Source: Pseudomonas sp. CCC3.1 (GTDB lineage Bacteria; Pseudomonadota; Gammaproteobacteria; Pseudomonadales; Pseudomonadaceae). Taken from it: DNA of 64,000 bases. A program made the position numbers and the translations under genes. The notes below the pieces were generated by a model. It had not been told where the DNA came from. It did not search any database and was given only the letters and a program-made list of their open reading frames with translations. Shown here piece after piece: positions 51,072 through 59,498 of this stretch. The DNA lies in the NCBI RefSeq assembly GCF_034347405.1, contig NZ_CP133778.1, positions 3,720,001-3,784,000 on the forward strand. Direction: 5' to 3'. Numbering within the stretch: position 1 is the stretch's first letter; each line of letters opens with the position of its first letter.

Positions 51072-52322
51072 ATGCTGAGCTGGGACGAATTCGACAAAGA
51101 AGACGAAGGCGAAGTCGCTGTTAAAGGCGCCAACGCTGGCCACGCGACCGAAGCCAATATGGACCGCCTTGACACCGCAGGCGGCGTTGCAGCCCAGGAA
51201 GCCCGTGCAGTCACTGCCACCGACTCCGCTGCAATCAAGCGCGCCAAGGCAGCTCTGGACAACCTCGACATCGCTGAAGGTCTGGCCGAACTCGAAGGCG
51301 CCAGCGCTCGCGTGGCTGTCGACGAAAAAATGATGATCAACTGCCGCGCCGACCTTAACCAGCTCGTACCGTTCAAGTATGACTGGGCGTGGCAGAAGTA
51401 TCTGGACGGTTGCGCAAACCACTGGATGCCGCAAGAAGTCAACATGACCGCCGACATCGCCCTCTGGAAAAACCCCGAAGGCCTGACCGACGACGAACGC
51501 CGCATCGTGATGCGTAACCTGGGCTTCTTCTCCACAGCTGACTCCCTGGTTGCCAACAACCTGGTGCTGGCCGTGTACCGCCTGATCACCAACCCGGAAT
51601 GCCGCCAGTACATCCTGCGCCAGGCGTTCGAAGAGGCGATCCACACCCACGCCTACCAATACTGCATCGAATCGCTGGCCATGGATGAAGGCGAGATCTT
51701 CAACATGTACCACGAGATCCCGTCGGTCGCTAAAAAGGCCACCTGGGGTCTGAAGTACACCCGCTCGATCTCGGATCCGAAGTTCGAAACCGGCACCGTT
51801 GAGACCGACAAAGAGCTGCTGCGCAACCTGATCGCCTACTACTGCGTTCTGGAAGGCATCTTCTTCTACTGCGGCTTCACCCAGATCCTGTCGATGGGTC
51901 GCCGCAACAAGATGACCGGCGTTGCCGAGCAGTTCCAGTACATCCTGCGTGACGAATCCATGCACCTGAACTTCGGCATCGATGTGATCAACCAGATCAA
52001 AATCGAAAACCCGCACCTGTGGGACGCCGAAATGAAGGAAGAAGCTTCGCAGATGATCCTGCAAGGCACCCAGCTTGAGATCGAATACGCACGTGACACC
52101 ATGCCACGCGGCGTACTGGGCATGAACGCGGCCATGATGGAGGACTACCTCAAGTTCATCGCCAACCGCCGCCTGTCGCAAATCGGTCTGAAAGAAGAGT
52201 ACCCAGGCACCACTAACCCATTCCCATGGATGAGCGAAATCATGGACTTGAAGAAAGAGAAAAACTTCTTCGAGACGCGGGTTATTGAGTACCAAACTGG
52301 CGGCGCACTGAGCTGGGATTGA
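51072..52322 (+). CDS. nrdB: Ribonucleotide reductase class Ia, beta subunit
   Basis: Holds the diiron-tyrosyl radical that feeds the alpha subunit NrdA for dNTP synthesis. The 416-residue protein begins MLSWDEFDKEDEGEVAVKGA; iron-ligand helices include NPEGLTDDERRIVMRNLGFF, FEEAIHTHAYQYCIE and DESMHLNFGIDVIN. A long acidic/Ala-rich N-terminal part of about 90 residues precedes the core (NQLVPFKYDWAWQKYLDGCA). GCAGGAG stands before the ATG. The partner gene nrdA, which normally lies just upstream, is absent from the window. Confidence 0.94.
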   Translation: MLSWDEFDKEDEGEVAVKGANAGHATEANMDRLDTAGGVAAQEARAVTATDSAAIKRAKAALDNLDIAEGLAELEGASARVAVDEKMMINCRADLNQLVPFKYDWAWQKYLDGCANHWMPQEVNMTADIALWKNPEGLTDDERRIVMRNLGFFSTADSLVANNLVLAVYRLITNPECRQYILRQAFEEAIHTHAYQYCIESLAMDEGEIFNMYHEIPSVAKKATWGLKYTRSISDPKFETGTVETDKELLRNLIAYYCVLEGIFFYCGFTQILSMGRRNKMTGVAEQFQYILRDESMHLNFGIDVINQIKIENPHLWDAEMKEEASQMILQGTQLEIEYARDTMPRGVLGMNAAMMEDYLKFIANRRLSQIGLKEEYPGTTNPFPWMSEIMDLKKEKNFFETRVIEYQTGGALSWD

Positions 52323-52349
52323 TTCCGGGCTTGAGCTGACTGCTGTTGG

Positions 52350-52375
52350 AAGGGCTGCCGCAAGGCGGCCCTTTT
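52350..52375 (+). terminator. Rho-independent terminator of nrdB
   Basis: AAGGGC-T-GCCGC pairs with GCGGC-CCTT around AAG and is followed by TTTTATT. Confidence 0.85.
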
Positions 52376-52585
52376 TATTGGGCGAACGAAAGGCGGCGAC
52401 TCAATATCGAAAATTTCGACTGTTGCTTGCGATGCAAACAGCTTCACCCAAGGCAATGCTGTTCACTCAAGAGCTGCGTAATACCACGCTCGCTACAGAA
52501 TCAGATTTCACTTAGGTGAATGGCATGGCTGAGCCAGGGGCTTGGAACTGATTCAAAAAATGAGTTTGATCGCCTCCGAAAACAA

Positions 52586-52601
52586 CTGTATAAAAACACA
52601 G
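52586..52601. promoter_or_regulatory. Candidate LexA (SOS) box
   Basis: CTGTATAAAAACACAG fits the gamma-proteobacterial LexA pattern CTG-N10-CAG with an AT-rich centre. It lies 39 bp before the ATG of the XRE gene, a normal repressor position. Confidence 0.6.
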
Positions 52602-52639
52602 TATATTTTCAAGCACTGACTCAGCCCTGGAGACTCCCC

Positions 52640-52957
52640 ATGCCCAACTTAGCCATGCGCAGCACGTTTGAACGAATCGTCATCAACCAATTCACCCCGC
52701 TGCACTGCGCACAAGCCCGTGAAATGCTCGGCTGGAGCGTCGAAGATCTGAGTGAGCTGTCCAAGGTCTCGGTTCCGGCGATTCAACGCTTTGAAGCTGA
52801 CGGTCCCATCCGCGATGTCACACGGCTTGCGCTGGCTTACTGCCTGGAAGCCGAAGGCTTGGTGTTCTTTCCCGGCTTTGCACCGGGCCGAGGCGGCAAT
52901 GTTCGGGGCACCACTCCCGACCCGATAGGTCGGGAAGACTTCGCCCTCATCGAGTAA
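52640..52957 (+). CDS. Small XRE-like helix-turn-helix protein, possibly SOS-regulated
   Basis: A 105-residue protein (MPNLAMRSTFERIVINQFTP) with one helix-turn-helix (QAREMLGWSVEDLSELSKVS and VPAIQRFEADG) in an XRE-like fold. The C-terminus is short and Gly/Pro-rich. GGAG precedes the ATG, which is chosen over a 40-codon upstream extension that would begin before the LexA box. The box suggests induction after DNA damage. It is followed by a convergent MBL-fold gene 12 bp away. The target is unknown. Confidence 0.7.
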   Translation: MPNLAMRSTFERIVINQFTPLHCAQAREMLGWSVEDLSELSKVSVPAIQRFEADGPIRDVTRLALAYCLEAEGLVFFPGFAPGRGGNVRGTTPDPIGREDFALIE

Positions 52958-52969
52958 CAATCCCACGCC

Positions 52970-54022
52970 TCAGAGGCGGACCTGCTTGCCAGGCACCGCA
53001 TCGGTGGTTTGCGCTTCGAGCCACCAGGCGCGGCCCTTGTGGGGCTCTGACAGGTTGAACGCCTCGCCCATTGCTGGCGTTGAAATGAGCACATTGCGCT
53101 CGTTTGCCAACGCCACAATGCGGTCAAACGGCTCGTGCCAGGCATGAAAGGCCAAATCAAAAGTACCGTTGTGAATGGGCAGCAACCAGCGGCCTTTCAG
53201 GTCGATATGAGCCTGCAAACTGTGCTCGGGCTGCATGTGCACGTCTGGCCAGTCAACGTTGTAGGCACCCGTTTCCATAAGCGTCAGGTCGAAGGGACCA
53301 AACTGCTCGCCGATTAATTTAAACCCGTCGAAGTAACCTGAATCGCCACTGAAGAAAATTCGTACGTCATCGATGATCATTACCCACGACACCCACAACG
53401 TCTCGTTGTGATCAAACAAGCCCCTACCTGAAAAGTGCTGGCAGGGCGTGGCGATAAAACGAATACCGTCACGCTCGGTTTCTTGCCACCAATCCAGCTG
53501 CTGAATTTTTTGCGCGGGCACGCCCCACTTGATCAGCAAATCACCAACGCCCAGCGGGGCCAAAAAGTGCTGCGTTTTGGCTGCCAGTTGCAGCACTGTT
53601 TTTTGATCCAGGTGATCGTAGTGGTTATGCGAAAGGATCACGCCTTGCAGCGGCGGAAGTTCATCCAGGCTAATCGGCGGCGCATGAAAACGCTTGGGCC
53701 CCGCCCACGTAAAGGGCGACGCACGCTCGGCATACACCGGGTCTGTCAGCCAGAACTTGCCTTTGAGTTTGAGCAGCAGAGTGGAGTGCCCCAGACGAAA
53801 CACGCTTAAATCCGGTGCTTTCTCTAGAGCTTCACGGGTCAAGGGTTTAACGGGGACCGGAGCCGCAGGCCGGGTGTCCGCGGGCTTGTGAAAAATCATT
53901 TTCCAAAAAATGCGCAAGGTTTTTCCCAGACTCGCTGCCGGCCTGACACCTTGATTACGAAACTTCCCTTGATACTGCTCGGCAGGCTTTAGCCTGTTCG
54001 TTTCAGAAGGCTCGATTGGCAT
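52970..54022 (-). CDS. MBL-fold metal-dependent hydrolase
   Basis: A 350-residue member of the metallo-beta-lactamase superfamily (UlaG/NAPE-PLD-like subgroup). The zinc motif SHNHYDHLD is complete, followed by CQHFSGRG and the Asp in FFSGDSGYFDG and the final PIHNGTFDL. N-terminal FRLGHSTLLLKLKGKFWLTD-type strands fit this subgroup. The substrate is not evident; lipid- or phosphodiester-like compounds are possible. GGGGAG stands before the ATG; seven further upstream codons are not needed. No signal peptide. Confidence 0.85.
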   Translation of the reverse strand: MPIEPSETNRLKPAEQYQGKFRNQGVRPAASLGKTLRIFWKMIFHKPADTRPAAPVPVKPLTREALEKAPDLSVFRLGHSTLLLKLKGKFWLTDPVYAERASPFTWAGPKRFHAPPISLDELPPLQGVILSHNHYDHLDQKTVLQLAAKTQHFLAPLGVGDLLIKWGVPAQKIQQLDWWQETERDGIRFIATPCQHFSGRGLFDHNETLWVSWVMIIDDVRIFFSGDSGYFDGFKLIGEQFGPFDLTLMETGAYNVDWPDVHMQPEHSLQAHIDLKGRWLLPIHNGTFDLAFHAWHEPFDRIVALANERNVLISTPAMGEAFNLSEPHKGRAWWLEAQTTDAVPGKQVRL

Positions 54023-54262
54023 GCTGCAAAGACTCCCCGACACAAAGCGTGATTATTACGCCTGTTTTTTGAACGATAGAAGGCCAATCGTCATTTTCTA
54101 ACGCCAAAAAAGCGTACCTGATGCTATTCCGTTAAAAATCCTAGTAGGTTACTGAATATGACTGGCGTAATAATCGACAATGCCCGTCCGTGAAAATGAA
54201 AAAAACGTGGTGCTCACTGGCGGCGACCGCACCCCAAGCCTCAACACTTTGCGTAGATAGCT

Positions 54263-55342
54263 ATGGATGATCAAAGAGGCAAAGGTTTGTCATTCGCCCG
54301 GCGCATTTATGCGCCTAGAACTTTTGGCCTGGTGCTGAGCTGCGTCAGTGTGATGGCGGCTCTCGAGCCTATGAACATGCCTACCTGGGTCTGGGTGTTA
54401 TTACTCATTAACAGCCTTGCTTGGTCGCACCTGGCATTTCAGCTGTCATCCCACTCGGTTTACCCTTATCGCGCAGAACGTAACAACCTGTTGATGGACT
54501 CCGTATTTGGCGGTTTTTGGGTCGCAACCATCCAATTCAATCCGCTCCCGGCAGTGACCATTTTGTCGATGATCATGATGAACAACGTCTCGGTCGGCGG
54601 CCCCAAAATGCTGGTGCGTGGGGCTGTGGCGCAGGGGCTGGGGATCATCCTTTCATGGCTGCTGTTTGGCGTGGCCTTCAACCCTGACACCACGTCCGTG
54701 CAAATCTATGCTTGCCTGCCCATGCTGACGCTTTATCCATTTGCAATCGGGATGGTCAGTTATCGCATGGCCATCAAACTGGCAGAACACAAGCGCGCAC
54801 TGAGTGCCCTCAGCCGCACCGACAGCCTGACCGGACTGCTCAATCACGGCTCATGGAAAGATTTGCTGCAACTCAGCTTTCACAAGTGTCAGCAAAGCCA
54901 CTCAAACGCCACACTGGCGTTAATCGATATCGACCACTTCAAGCACATCAATGACAACTATGGGCACATTGTGGGTGACAGTGTGTTGCGACAGCTCAGC
55001 ATTGCGCTCAAGGAAAACCTGAGAGCAGAAGACTTGGCTGGCCGTTATGGCGGGGACGAGTTTTGCGTTATTTTGCCGAACCGCTCACTGGCGCAGGCGC
55101 AGGCGCAGGAAATCATGGAACGGCTGCGCCACGTGTGCAGTCACTACCATTACCCCGATGAACCTGATCTGCAGGTGAGCCTGAGCATTGGCCTGGCGTC
55201 TTGCCGCCCCGAGTTCACGGACGCCTCCATGTGGCTGAACGAGGCCGACAAGGCGCTGTACATCGCCAAGAATACCGGCCGCGACAAAATCAGTATTGGG
55301 GCTGGTGACATGCTTGCAGACACCCTCCTGAGCAAGCCTTAA
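54263..55342 (+). CDS. MASE2-type diguanylate cyclase
   Basis: Makes c-di-GMP from two GTP. The 359-residue protein has five to six hydrophobic N-terminal segments of MASE2 type (up to about residue 165), a short linker and a GGDEF domain with an intact active-site GGDEF (residues 263-267), the metal Asp in LIDIDHFKHINDNYG, and an RxxD inhibitory site (RAED) five residues before GGDEF. An active, feedback-inhibited enzyme is expected, probably linked to adhesion or exopolysaccharide. It overlaps the end of the convergent gene 55339-55662 by four bases. Confidence 0.92.
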   Translation: MDDQRGKGLSFARRIYAPRTFGLVLSCVSVMAALEPMNMPTWVWVLLLINSLAWSHLAFQLSSHSVYPYRAERNNLLMDSVFGGFWVATIQFNPLPAVTILSMIMMNNVSVGGPKMLVRGAVAQGLGIILSWLLFGVAFNPDTTSVQIYACLPMLTLYPFAIGMVSYRMAIKLAEHKRALSALSRTDSLTGLLNHGSWKDLLQLSFHKCQQSHSNATLALIDIDHFKHINDNYGHIVGDSVLRQLSIALKENLRAEDLAGRYGGDEFCVILPNRSLAQAQAQEIMERLRHVCSHYHYPDEPDLQVSLSIGLASCRPEFTDASMWLNEADKALYIAKNTGRDKISIGAGDMLADTLLSKP

Positions 55343-55662
55343 CTCACACAGCGACGCACCGCCGTAATCTCGGGCACGTCCTGACGCTGCATGTACACCC
55401 GCAAGGGCTCGGTGATGTTCAGGCGATCGTCGATATTTTGATCCAGTAACAGCTGAATCAGCTCGCGCTTGAGCGTCATGGTATCTGCAGCGCCTGCCTG
55501 CCAGACGAACTCGCTGGTGGGCGTGATGTTGTCGTCGGCCACATCCATTCCGAAAGAGTCTTCACTAAAACGAACAATGTAGTGTTCTGTCTTACGATTG
55601 AAACCAACAAAACCGTTAAGTAGATCGGCGGCCTGGCAGATTAACTGCGAAGTGATGCGCAT
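55339..55662 (-). CDS. Conserved small protein of unknown function
   Basis: A 107-residue protein (MRITSQLICQAADLLNGFVG) with a mix of helix and strand and no membrane segment. GAGG lies at suitable spacing before the ATG at 55662; another ATG 12 bases upstream overlaps this site. It is convergent with the diguanylate cyclase and divergent from glpQ. No family is recognised. Confidence 0.6.
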   Translation of the reverse strand: MRITSQLICQAADLLNGFVGFNRKTEHYIVRFSEDSFGMDVADDNITPTSEFVWQAGAADTMTLKRELIQLLLDQNIDDRLNITEPLRVYMQRQDVPEITAVRRCVS

Positions 55663-55786
55663 GGTAAACCTCATTGACGACTAGGGACGATGGTTTACAC
55701 GCAAGGTTGAATGCTCATCCCTCTGCCGGGGACGCTGTTGACCCCAAGGGTACTGCACAACTTTTCTAATACCAAGGACCTCAAAC

Positions 55787-56917
55787 ATGCCTGACTTCGC
55801 CAAAAGCGCCTTGCTGCTGAGCCTGCTGCTCACAACGAGCGGTGCCCATGCCGCCAGCGCGCCCGAGATGAATCCGACAGCGCTGGCTAACGCGCACGGC
55901 ATTGCGCACCCGGCAGTGATCGCCCATCGCGGGGCGTCATTCGATGCACCAGAGTCAACCGCCGCGTCCTACACGCTGGCTCGCGACTTGGGTGCCGACT
56001 ATCTGGAAATGGACCTGCAGCGCAGTAAAGACGGGGTTCTGTTTGCGCTGCATGACAACAGCTTGCTGCGCACCACTGACGTCGCCAAAAAATTCCCGGA
56101 ACGCAAGGACAGCCCGGCCAGCGCCTTCACCCTGGCAGAATTGAAAACCCTGGATGCCGGTAGCTGGTTCAATCAGGCCTACCCGGATCGCGCCCGCCCC
56201 GCTTACGTCGGCTTGCCCATTTTGACCCTGGACGAAATCATTGATATCGCCCAAGGCAACCCACAACACAAGCCGGGCCTGTACATCGAAACCAAAGAAC
56301 CCGGGCAATTTCCCGGCATTGAACACGACCTCAAAAACAAACTGAGCGAACGGGGCTGGCTGGCTCCCCCTGCGCCTGCATCTACAGGCACGGCGCCACA
56401 ACCCGGTGAAGGCAAAGGCCGAGTGATCTTGCAAACCTTCGAAAAAAACAGCCTGACATTGCTGCAAAAAGAAATGCCCGACACGCCTAAGATCTTGCTG
56501 CTGTGGGTCGGTGCAGGCGCTATTGCACCCGACTCCAACGTCAGCTTCGCCGACTCGGGCGAGAAGGACAAAGCCGCTTACTACGCCAAATTGCACCCCA
56601 AGGACAACGCCGAGTTCCTTCAGTGGCTCGACTTCGCCAAGGCCAACGGCGCCATCGGCACAGGCCCGTCAGCCGCCTTGACCCACGGCGGCGACCAGAG
56701 CTACTTCGACCTGATTCAACCCTGGATGAACAAGGCAACTCACGACAAGGGCATGCTCGTGCACGTGTATACCCTCGACGAACCCGTGGACTTCAAGAAA
56801 GCAATGGATGCCGGCGTCGACGGCATTTTCACTAACCGCACCAGCGAACTGCTTAAGTTCTACCAGCGCCCGGCCGCTCAAACCGTGAGCCAATTGCTGG
56901 AGAAAAACGGCTATTAG
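55787..56917 (+). CDS. glpQ: Periplasmic glycerophosphodiester phosphodiesterase
   Basis: Hydrolyses glycerophosphodiesters to glycerol-3-phosphate and an alcohol in the periplasm. The 376-residue protein has a signal peptide (ALLLSLLLTTSGAHA) and the GDPD signature AHRGASFDAPESTAASY, with catalytic His and Glu/Asp in YLEMDLQRSKDG and the second His in ALHDNSLLR. YIETKEPGQFPGIE and VHVYTLDEPVDFKKAMDAGV complete the family fold. No Pho box was found upstream by eye. A REP element follows the stop. Confidence 0.93.
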   Translation: MPDFAKSALLLSLLLTTSGAHAASAPEMNPTALANAHGIAHPAVIAHRGASFDAPESTAASYTLARDLGADYLEMDLQRSKDGVLFALHDNSLLRTTDVAKKFPERKDSPASAFTLAELKTLDAGSWFNQAYPDRARPAYVGLPILTLDEIIDIAQGNPQHKPGLYIETKEPGQFPGIEHDLKNKLSERGWLAPPAPASTGTAPQPGEGKGRVILQTFEKNSLTLLQKEMPDTPKILLLWVGAGAIAPDSNVSFADSGEKDKAAYYAKLHPKDNAEFLQWLDFAKANGAIGTGPSAALTHGGDQSYFDLIQPWMNKATHDKGMLVHVYTLDEPVDFKKAMDAGVDGIFTNRTSELLKFYQRPAAQTVSQLLEKNGY

Positions 56918-56955
56918 CGCCCACTCCAGGCCATAGATGCGGCGCAGTAACCCTT

Positions 56956-57022
56956 TGTAGGAGCGAGCTTGCCTCGCGATCTTTTGATCTTTTAAAAGAT
57001 CGCGAGGCAAGCTCGCTCCTAC
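56956..57022. repeat. REP palindrome (GTAGGAGCGAGC family)
   Basis: GTAGGAGCGAGCTTGCCTCG and CGAGGCAAGCTCGCTCCTAC are perfect inverses with inner GATCTTTT/AAAAGATC; almost the same sequence as at 30248-30313. Confidence 0.92.
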
Positions 57023-57114
57023 AGATTTCAGGCGCAGGGCGGAAATTAAGGGTGAGTTAAGTTGCGACAGTTAACCTGATCCCACTTAAACAGCTCACCC
57101 ACGAGGGATTAAAC

Positions 57115-57420
57115 ATGAAAGCACTTAACCTAATGTTCGCCGCCGCAGCACTCACCTTGACAGCTGGTTTAGCCCAGGCCGATGTTCGCCCGGACCATAT
57201 TCCAGGGTTGCTTAAATCAGGCGAAATCACCTCGTTTGAAAAGTTGAATCAAACTGCAACCAACCAACACCCTGGCGCAACCATCGTCGACACCGAACTT
57301 GATCATTCTTTCGGCAAATTGGTCTATGAAGTTGAACTGAAGGATGCCAAGGGCGTTAAGTGGGAAGTCAGCCTGGACGCAAAAACTGCCGAAGTATTGG
57401 AAAACAAGCAAGACACCTAA
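57115..57420 (+). CDS. PepSY-domain secreted protein
   Basis: A 101-residue protein with a signal peptide (MKALNLMFAAAALTLTAGLA) and one PepSY domain (GATIVDTELDHSFGKLVYEV, then KGVKWEVSLDAKTAEVL). Such proteins are periplasmic and have been linked to peptidase inhibition or sensing; in this form the role is unknown. It is followed by a strong terminator and so is probably a single-gene transcript. Confidence 0.88.
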   Translation: MKALNLMFAAAALTLTAGLAQADVRPDHIPGLLKSGEITSFEKLNQTATNQHPGATIVDTELDHSFGKLVYEVELKDAKGVKWEVSLDAKTAEVLENKQDT

Positions 57421-57441
57421 GTCAGGTTAAAACACTCCAAC

Positions 57442-57474
57442 GCCGCGCCCTGAATGTCAGGGCGCGGCTTTTTT
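57442..57474 (+). terminator. Terminator of the PepSY gene
   Basis: GCCGCGCCCTGA and TCAGGGCGCGGC flank a three-base loop, followed by TTTTTT. Confidence 0.95.
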
Positions 57475-57562
57475 ATGGACAGCTTGCCTTACAATTTTCG
57501 TACATCATTGCACGGGCTCGCTAAAATCATCTTTTATTACGTTTAGACCGAGAACACCTTCT

Positions 57563-58756
57563 ATGAGGCCAAGTGCCGCTGCCGATATCGCCACGATTAA
57601 CCGGATCAGTGCTGTCCCGGCGATTCTGCAGGTCATTACAGAAATGACCGGTATGCGCTTTGCGGCTGTGGCGCGTGTCACCCAACAAACCTGGACCGCG
57701 TGCGCGGTACTCGACAATCTGGGCTTTGGCCTGGAACCCGGTGGGGAGCTAGATCTAGTCAGTACATTGTGCTTTGACAGCATGAACTCTTTCCAGCCGA
57801 TCATTATCGACAAAGCCAGCGAAGATCCGGTGTATCAACACCACCACACGCCAAAAATCTATCAATTCGAAAGCTACATCACGATCCCGGTGTTGCGTAC
57901 CGATGGCAGTTTCTTTGGCACCTTGTGTGCACTCGACCCCAACCCTGCGGACCTTAAGAACAGCGCCATCCAAAGCACAATGGAGTCTTTTTCGCGCCTG
58001 CTGTCACTGCAAATCGAGGCAGAAGAAAACTTGCAGCGTGTAGAAACTGCGTTGGCCCAAGAGCGCGAGAATGCGCAGTTGCGCGAACAGTTCATCGCAG
58101 TGCTTGGGCATGATTTGCGCAACCCTTTATTTGCAATCACCACTGCTGCCGAGTTCTTGCTACGCAAACATCCTGATCCGCAAACCCACAATTTGGTGCA
58201 GCACATCAAGGCCTGCGGCGATCGCGCCACGCAATTGGTTGAAGATGTGCTGGACTTTGCCAGAGGACAGCTTGGCAGCGGTATTCCCGTGACACTGCAC
58301 GAATGCCAAAACCTCAAGCAGATGCTCGAACACGTGATTTCAGAGGTGCAGCACATTCACCCCGAGCGTCAGATCCACTCGGTCATCGGCCCGTTAGACA
58401 CGATTAAATGTGACAGCAACCGCTTGGCGCAGTTGCTCTCAAACTTGCTCGCCAATGCCATCACCCATGGTTGTACGAAAGTGCCCGTGCGCGTCACTGC
58501 CTTGGTCTGCGACCAGATATTCACCCTCTGCGTGGTCAATCAAGGCAAACCCATTGCGAGTGATGTTCTACCGCACCTTTTTCAGCCCTATTCGCGCCCT
58601 GCCAACGATACCCCGCAAGCAGGCCTTGGACTGGGCCTGTACATTGCCAGCCAGATTGCCTTGTCACACCATGGCCAACTCAGCGTGGTATCGAATGAAC
58701 AACAAGGCACGATTTTTACCTTCACCTTGCCGCTTTCTCTGAGCCTTGAGGCCTGA
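57563..58756 (+). CDS. GAF-domain sensor histidine kinase
   Basis: A 397-residue soluble kinase: an N-terminal GAF domain (about residues 15-160), a short coiled linker (EENLQRVETALAQERENAQL), HisKA with phosphoacceptor His183 in AVLGHDLRNPL, and HATPase with N box LLSNLLANAITHG and G box AGLGLGLYIASQIA. No transmembrane segment is present, so it senses a cytoplasmic signal. No response regulator is next to it. The GNAT gene starts two bases after its stop, and the two may be co-translated. Confidence 0.9.
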   Translation: MRPSAAADIATINRISAVPAILQVITEMTGMRFAAVARVTQQTWTACAVLDNLGFGLEPGGELDLVSTLCFDSMNSFQPIIIDKASEDPVYQHHHTPKIYQFESYITIPVLRTDGSFFGTLCALDPNPADLKNSAIQSTMESFSRLLSLQIEAEENLQRVETALAQERENAQLREQFIAVLGHDLRNPLFAITTAAEFLLRKHPDPQTHNLVQHIKACGDRATQLVEDVLDFARGQLGSGIPVTLHECQNLKQMLEHVISEVQHIHPERQIHSVIGPLDTIKCDSNRLAQLLSNLLANAITHGCTKVPVRVTALVCDQIFTLCVVNQGKPIASDVLPHLFQPYSRPANDTPQAGLGLGLYIASQIALSHHGQLSVVSNEQQGTIFTFTLPLSLSLEA

Positions 58757-58757
58757 C

Positions 58758-59261
58758 ATGCACACCCGCCTCTGCGTTTATGAAGACCTGACGCCCGTGC
58801 AACGCGCCCTATTGCGCGGCATTGAAGTCCAGCCACAGCAGATCGCCTTTTGCGGAGACATTGAATCAGCCCTGCATTCGCTGCCAGCCCACTCTCATGC
58901 GGGGATAAAAGGCTTCGTGCTGCTCAGCGACGAACAGCCCGTGGCCTTCATGCTCCTTAAGCGTCAACCCCTGTTGGCTCACTGGGCCGAACCTGACAGC
59001 GCCACTCTGCACGCCTTGCAAGTCGACAGGCGTGTCCAAGGTCAAGGGCTGGGCAAAGTCTGCCTGCACGCACTGCCTCCAGTCATCAACCGGCTATGGC
59101 CTGAAGTTCGTCAATTGATGTTGTCGGTCAGCCCTTCTAACACCCATGCCTTGGCCTTTTATCTGAGCCAGGGCTGGGTTGAATGCGGCGAGGCCTATCG
59201 CGGCGAACGACGCCTGGCCTTCACGCTCCCGCCTGTGGAGCAGGCGTTGCACGCGGTTTAA
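58758..59261 (+). CDS. GNAT-family acetyltransferase
   Basis: A 167-residue acetyltransferase of unknown substrate. The acetyl-CoA-binding motif A is seen in LQVDRRVQGQGLGKVCLHAL, and the C-terminal SPSNTHALAFYLSQGWVECG is typical of GNAT enzymes. The ATG at 58758 follows GAGG at seven bases; an in-frame TTG 12 bases earlier is less likely. It lies in an operon-like arrangement with the histidine kinase gene, so its substrate may be linked to that signal. Confidence 0.85.
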   Translation: MHTRLCVYEDLTPVQRALLRGIEVQPQQIAFCGDIESALHSLPAHSHAGIKGFVLLSDEQPVAFMLLKRQPLLAHWAEPDSATLHALQVDRRVQGQGLGKVCLHALPPVINRLWPEVRQLMLSVSPSNTHALAFYLSQGWVECGEAYRGERRLAFTLPPVEQALHAV

Positions 59262-59400
59262 GAGGGCGCCGGATTTCCTGCAATCTTTCAGCGGCTTGTG
59301 AAGGCGGCATAACATCGAGTGAGTCGGCAACGTCGCGATCAAGTGCAGGAACAAAAATCACTCGACTCTGTTTGCAGAAAAAAACTCACCCCAGCCATCT

Positions 59401-59431
59401 AGACAAAGGGCCATCATCGCCCTTATTGTCT
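59401..59431. other. Hairpin upstream of alaC
   Basis: AGACAA-AGGGC and GCCCT-TA-TTGTCT form an almost perfect stem around CATCATC. It is 68 bp before the alaC start, with no T tract, so it could be an operator or a leader stem. Confidence 0.45.
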
Positions 59432-59498
59432 CGCCCAGACCACCGCAGTGGTCAACGTCGCTCGGACGGTTCCGGGCGCTTACGTATCAGAGGCTTAC

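Larger units (their letters stand above)
52323..52639. other. Gap between nrdB and the XRE gene
   Basis: Contains the nrdB terminator (52350-52375) and a candidate LexA box (52586-52601). No gene is seen. Confidence 0.6.
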
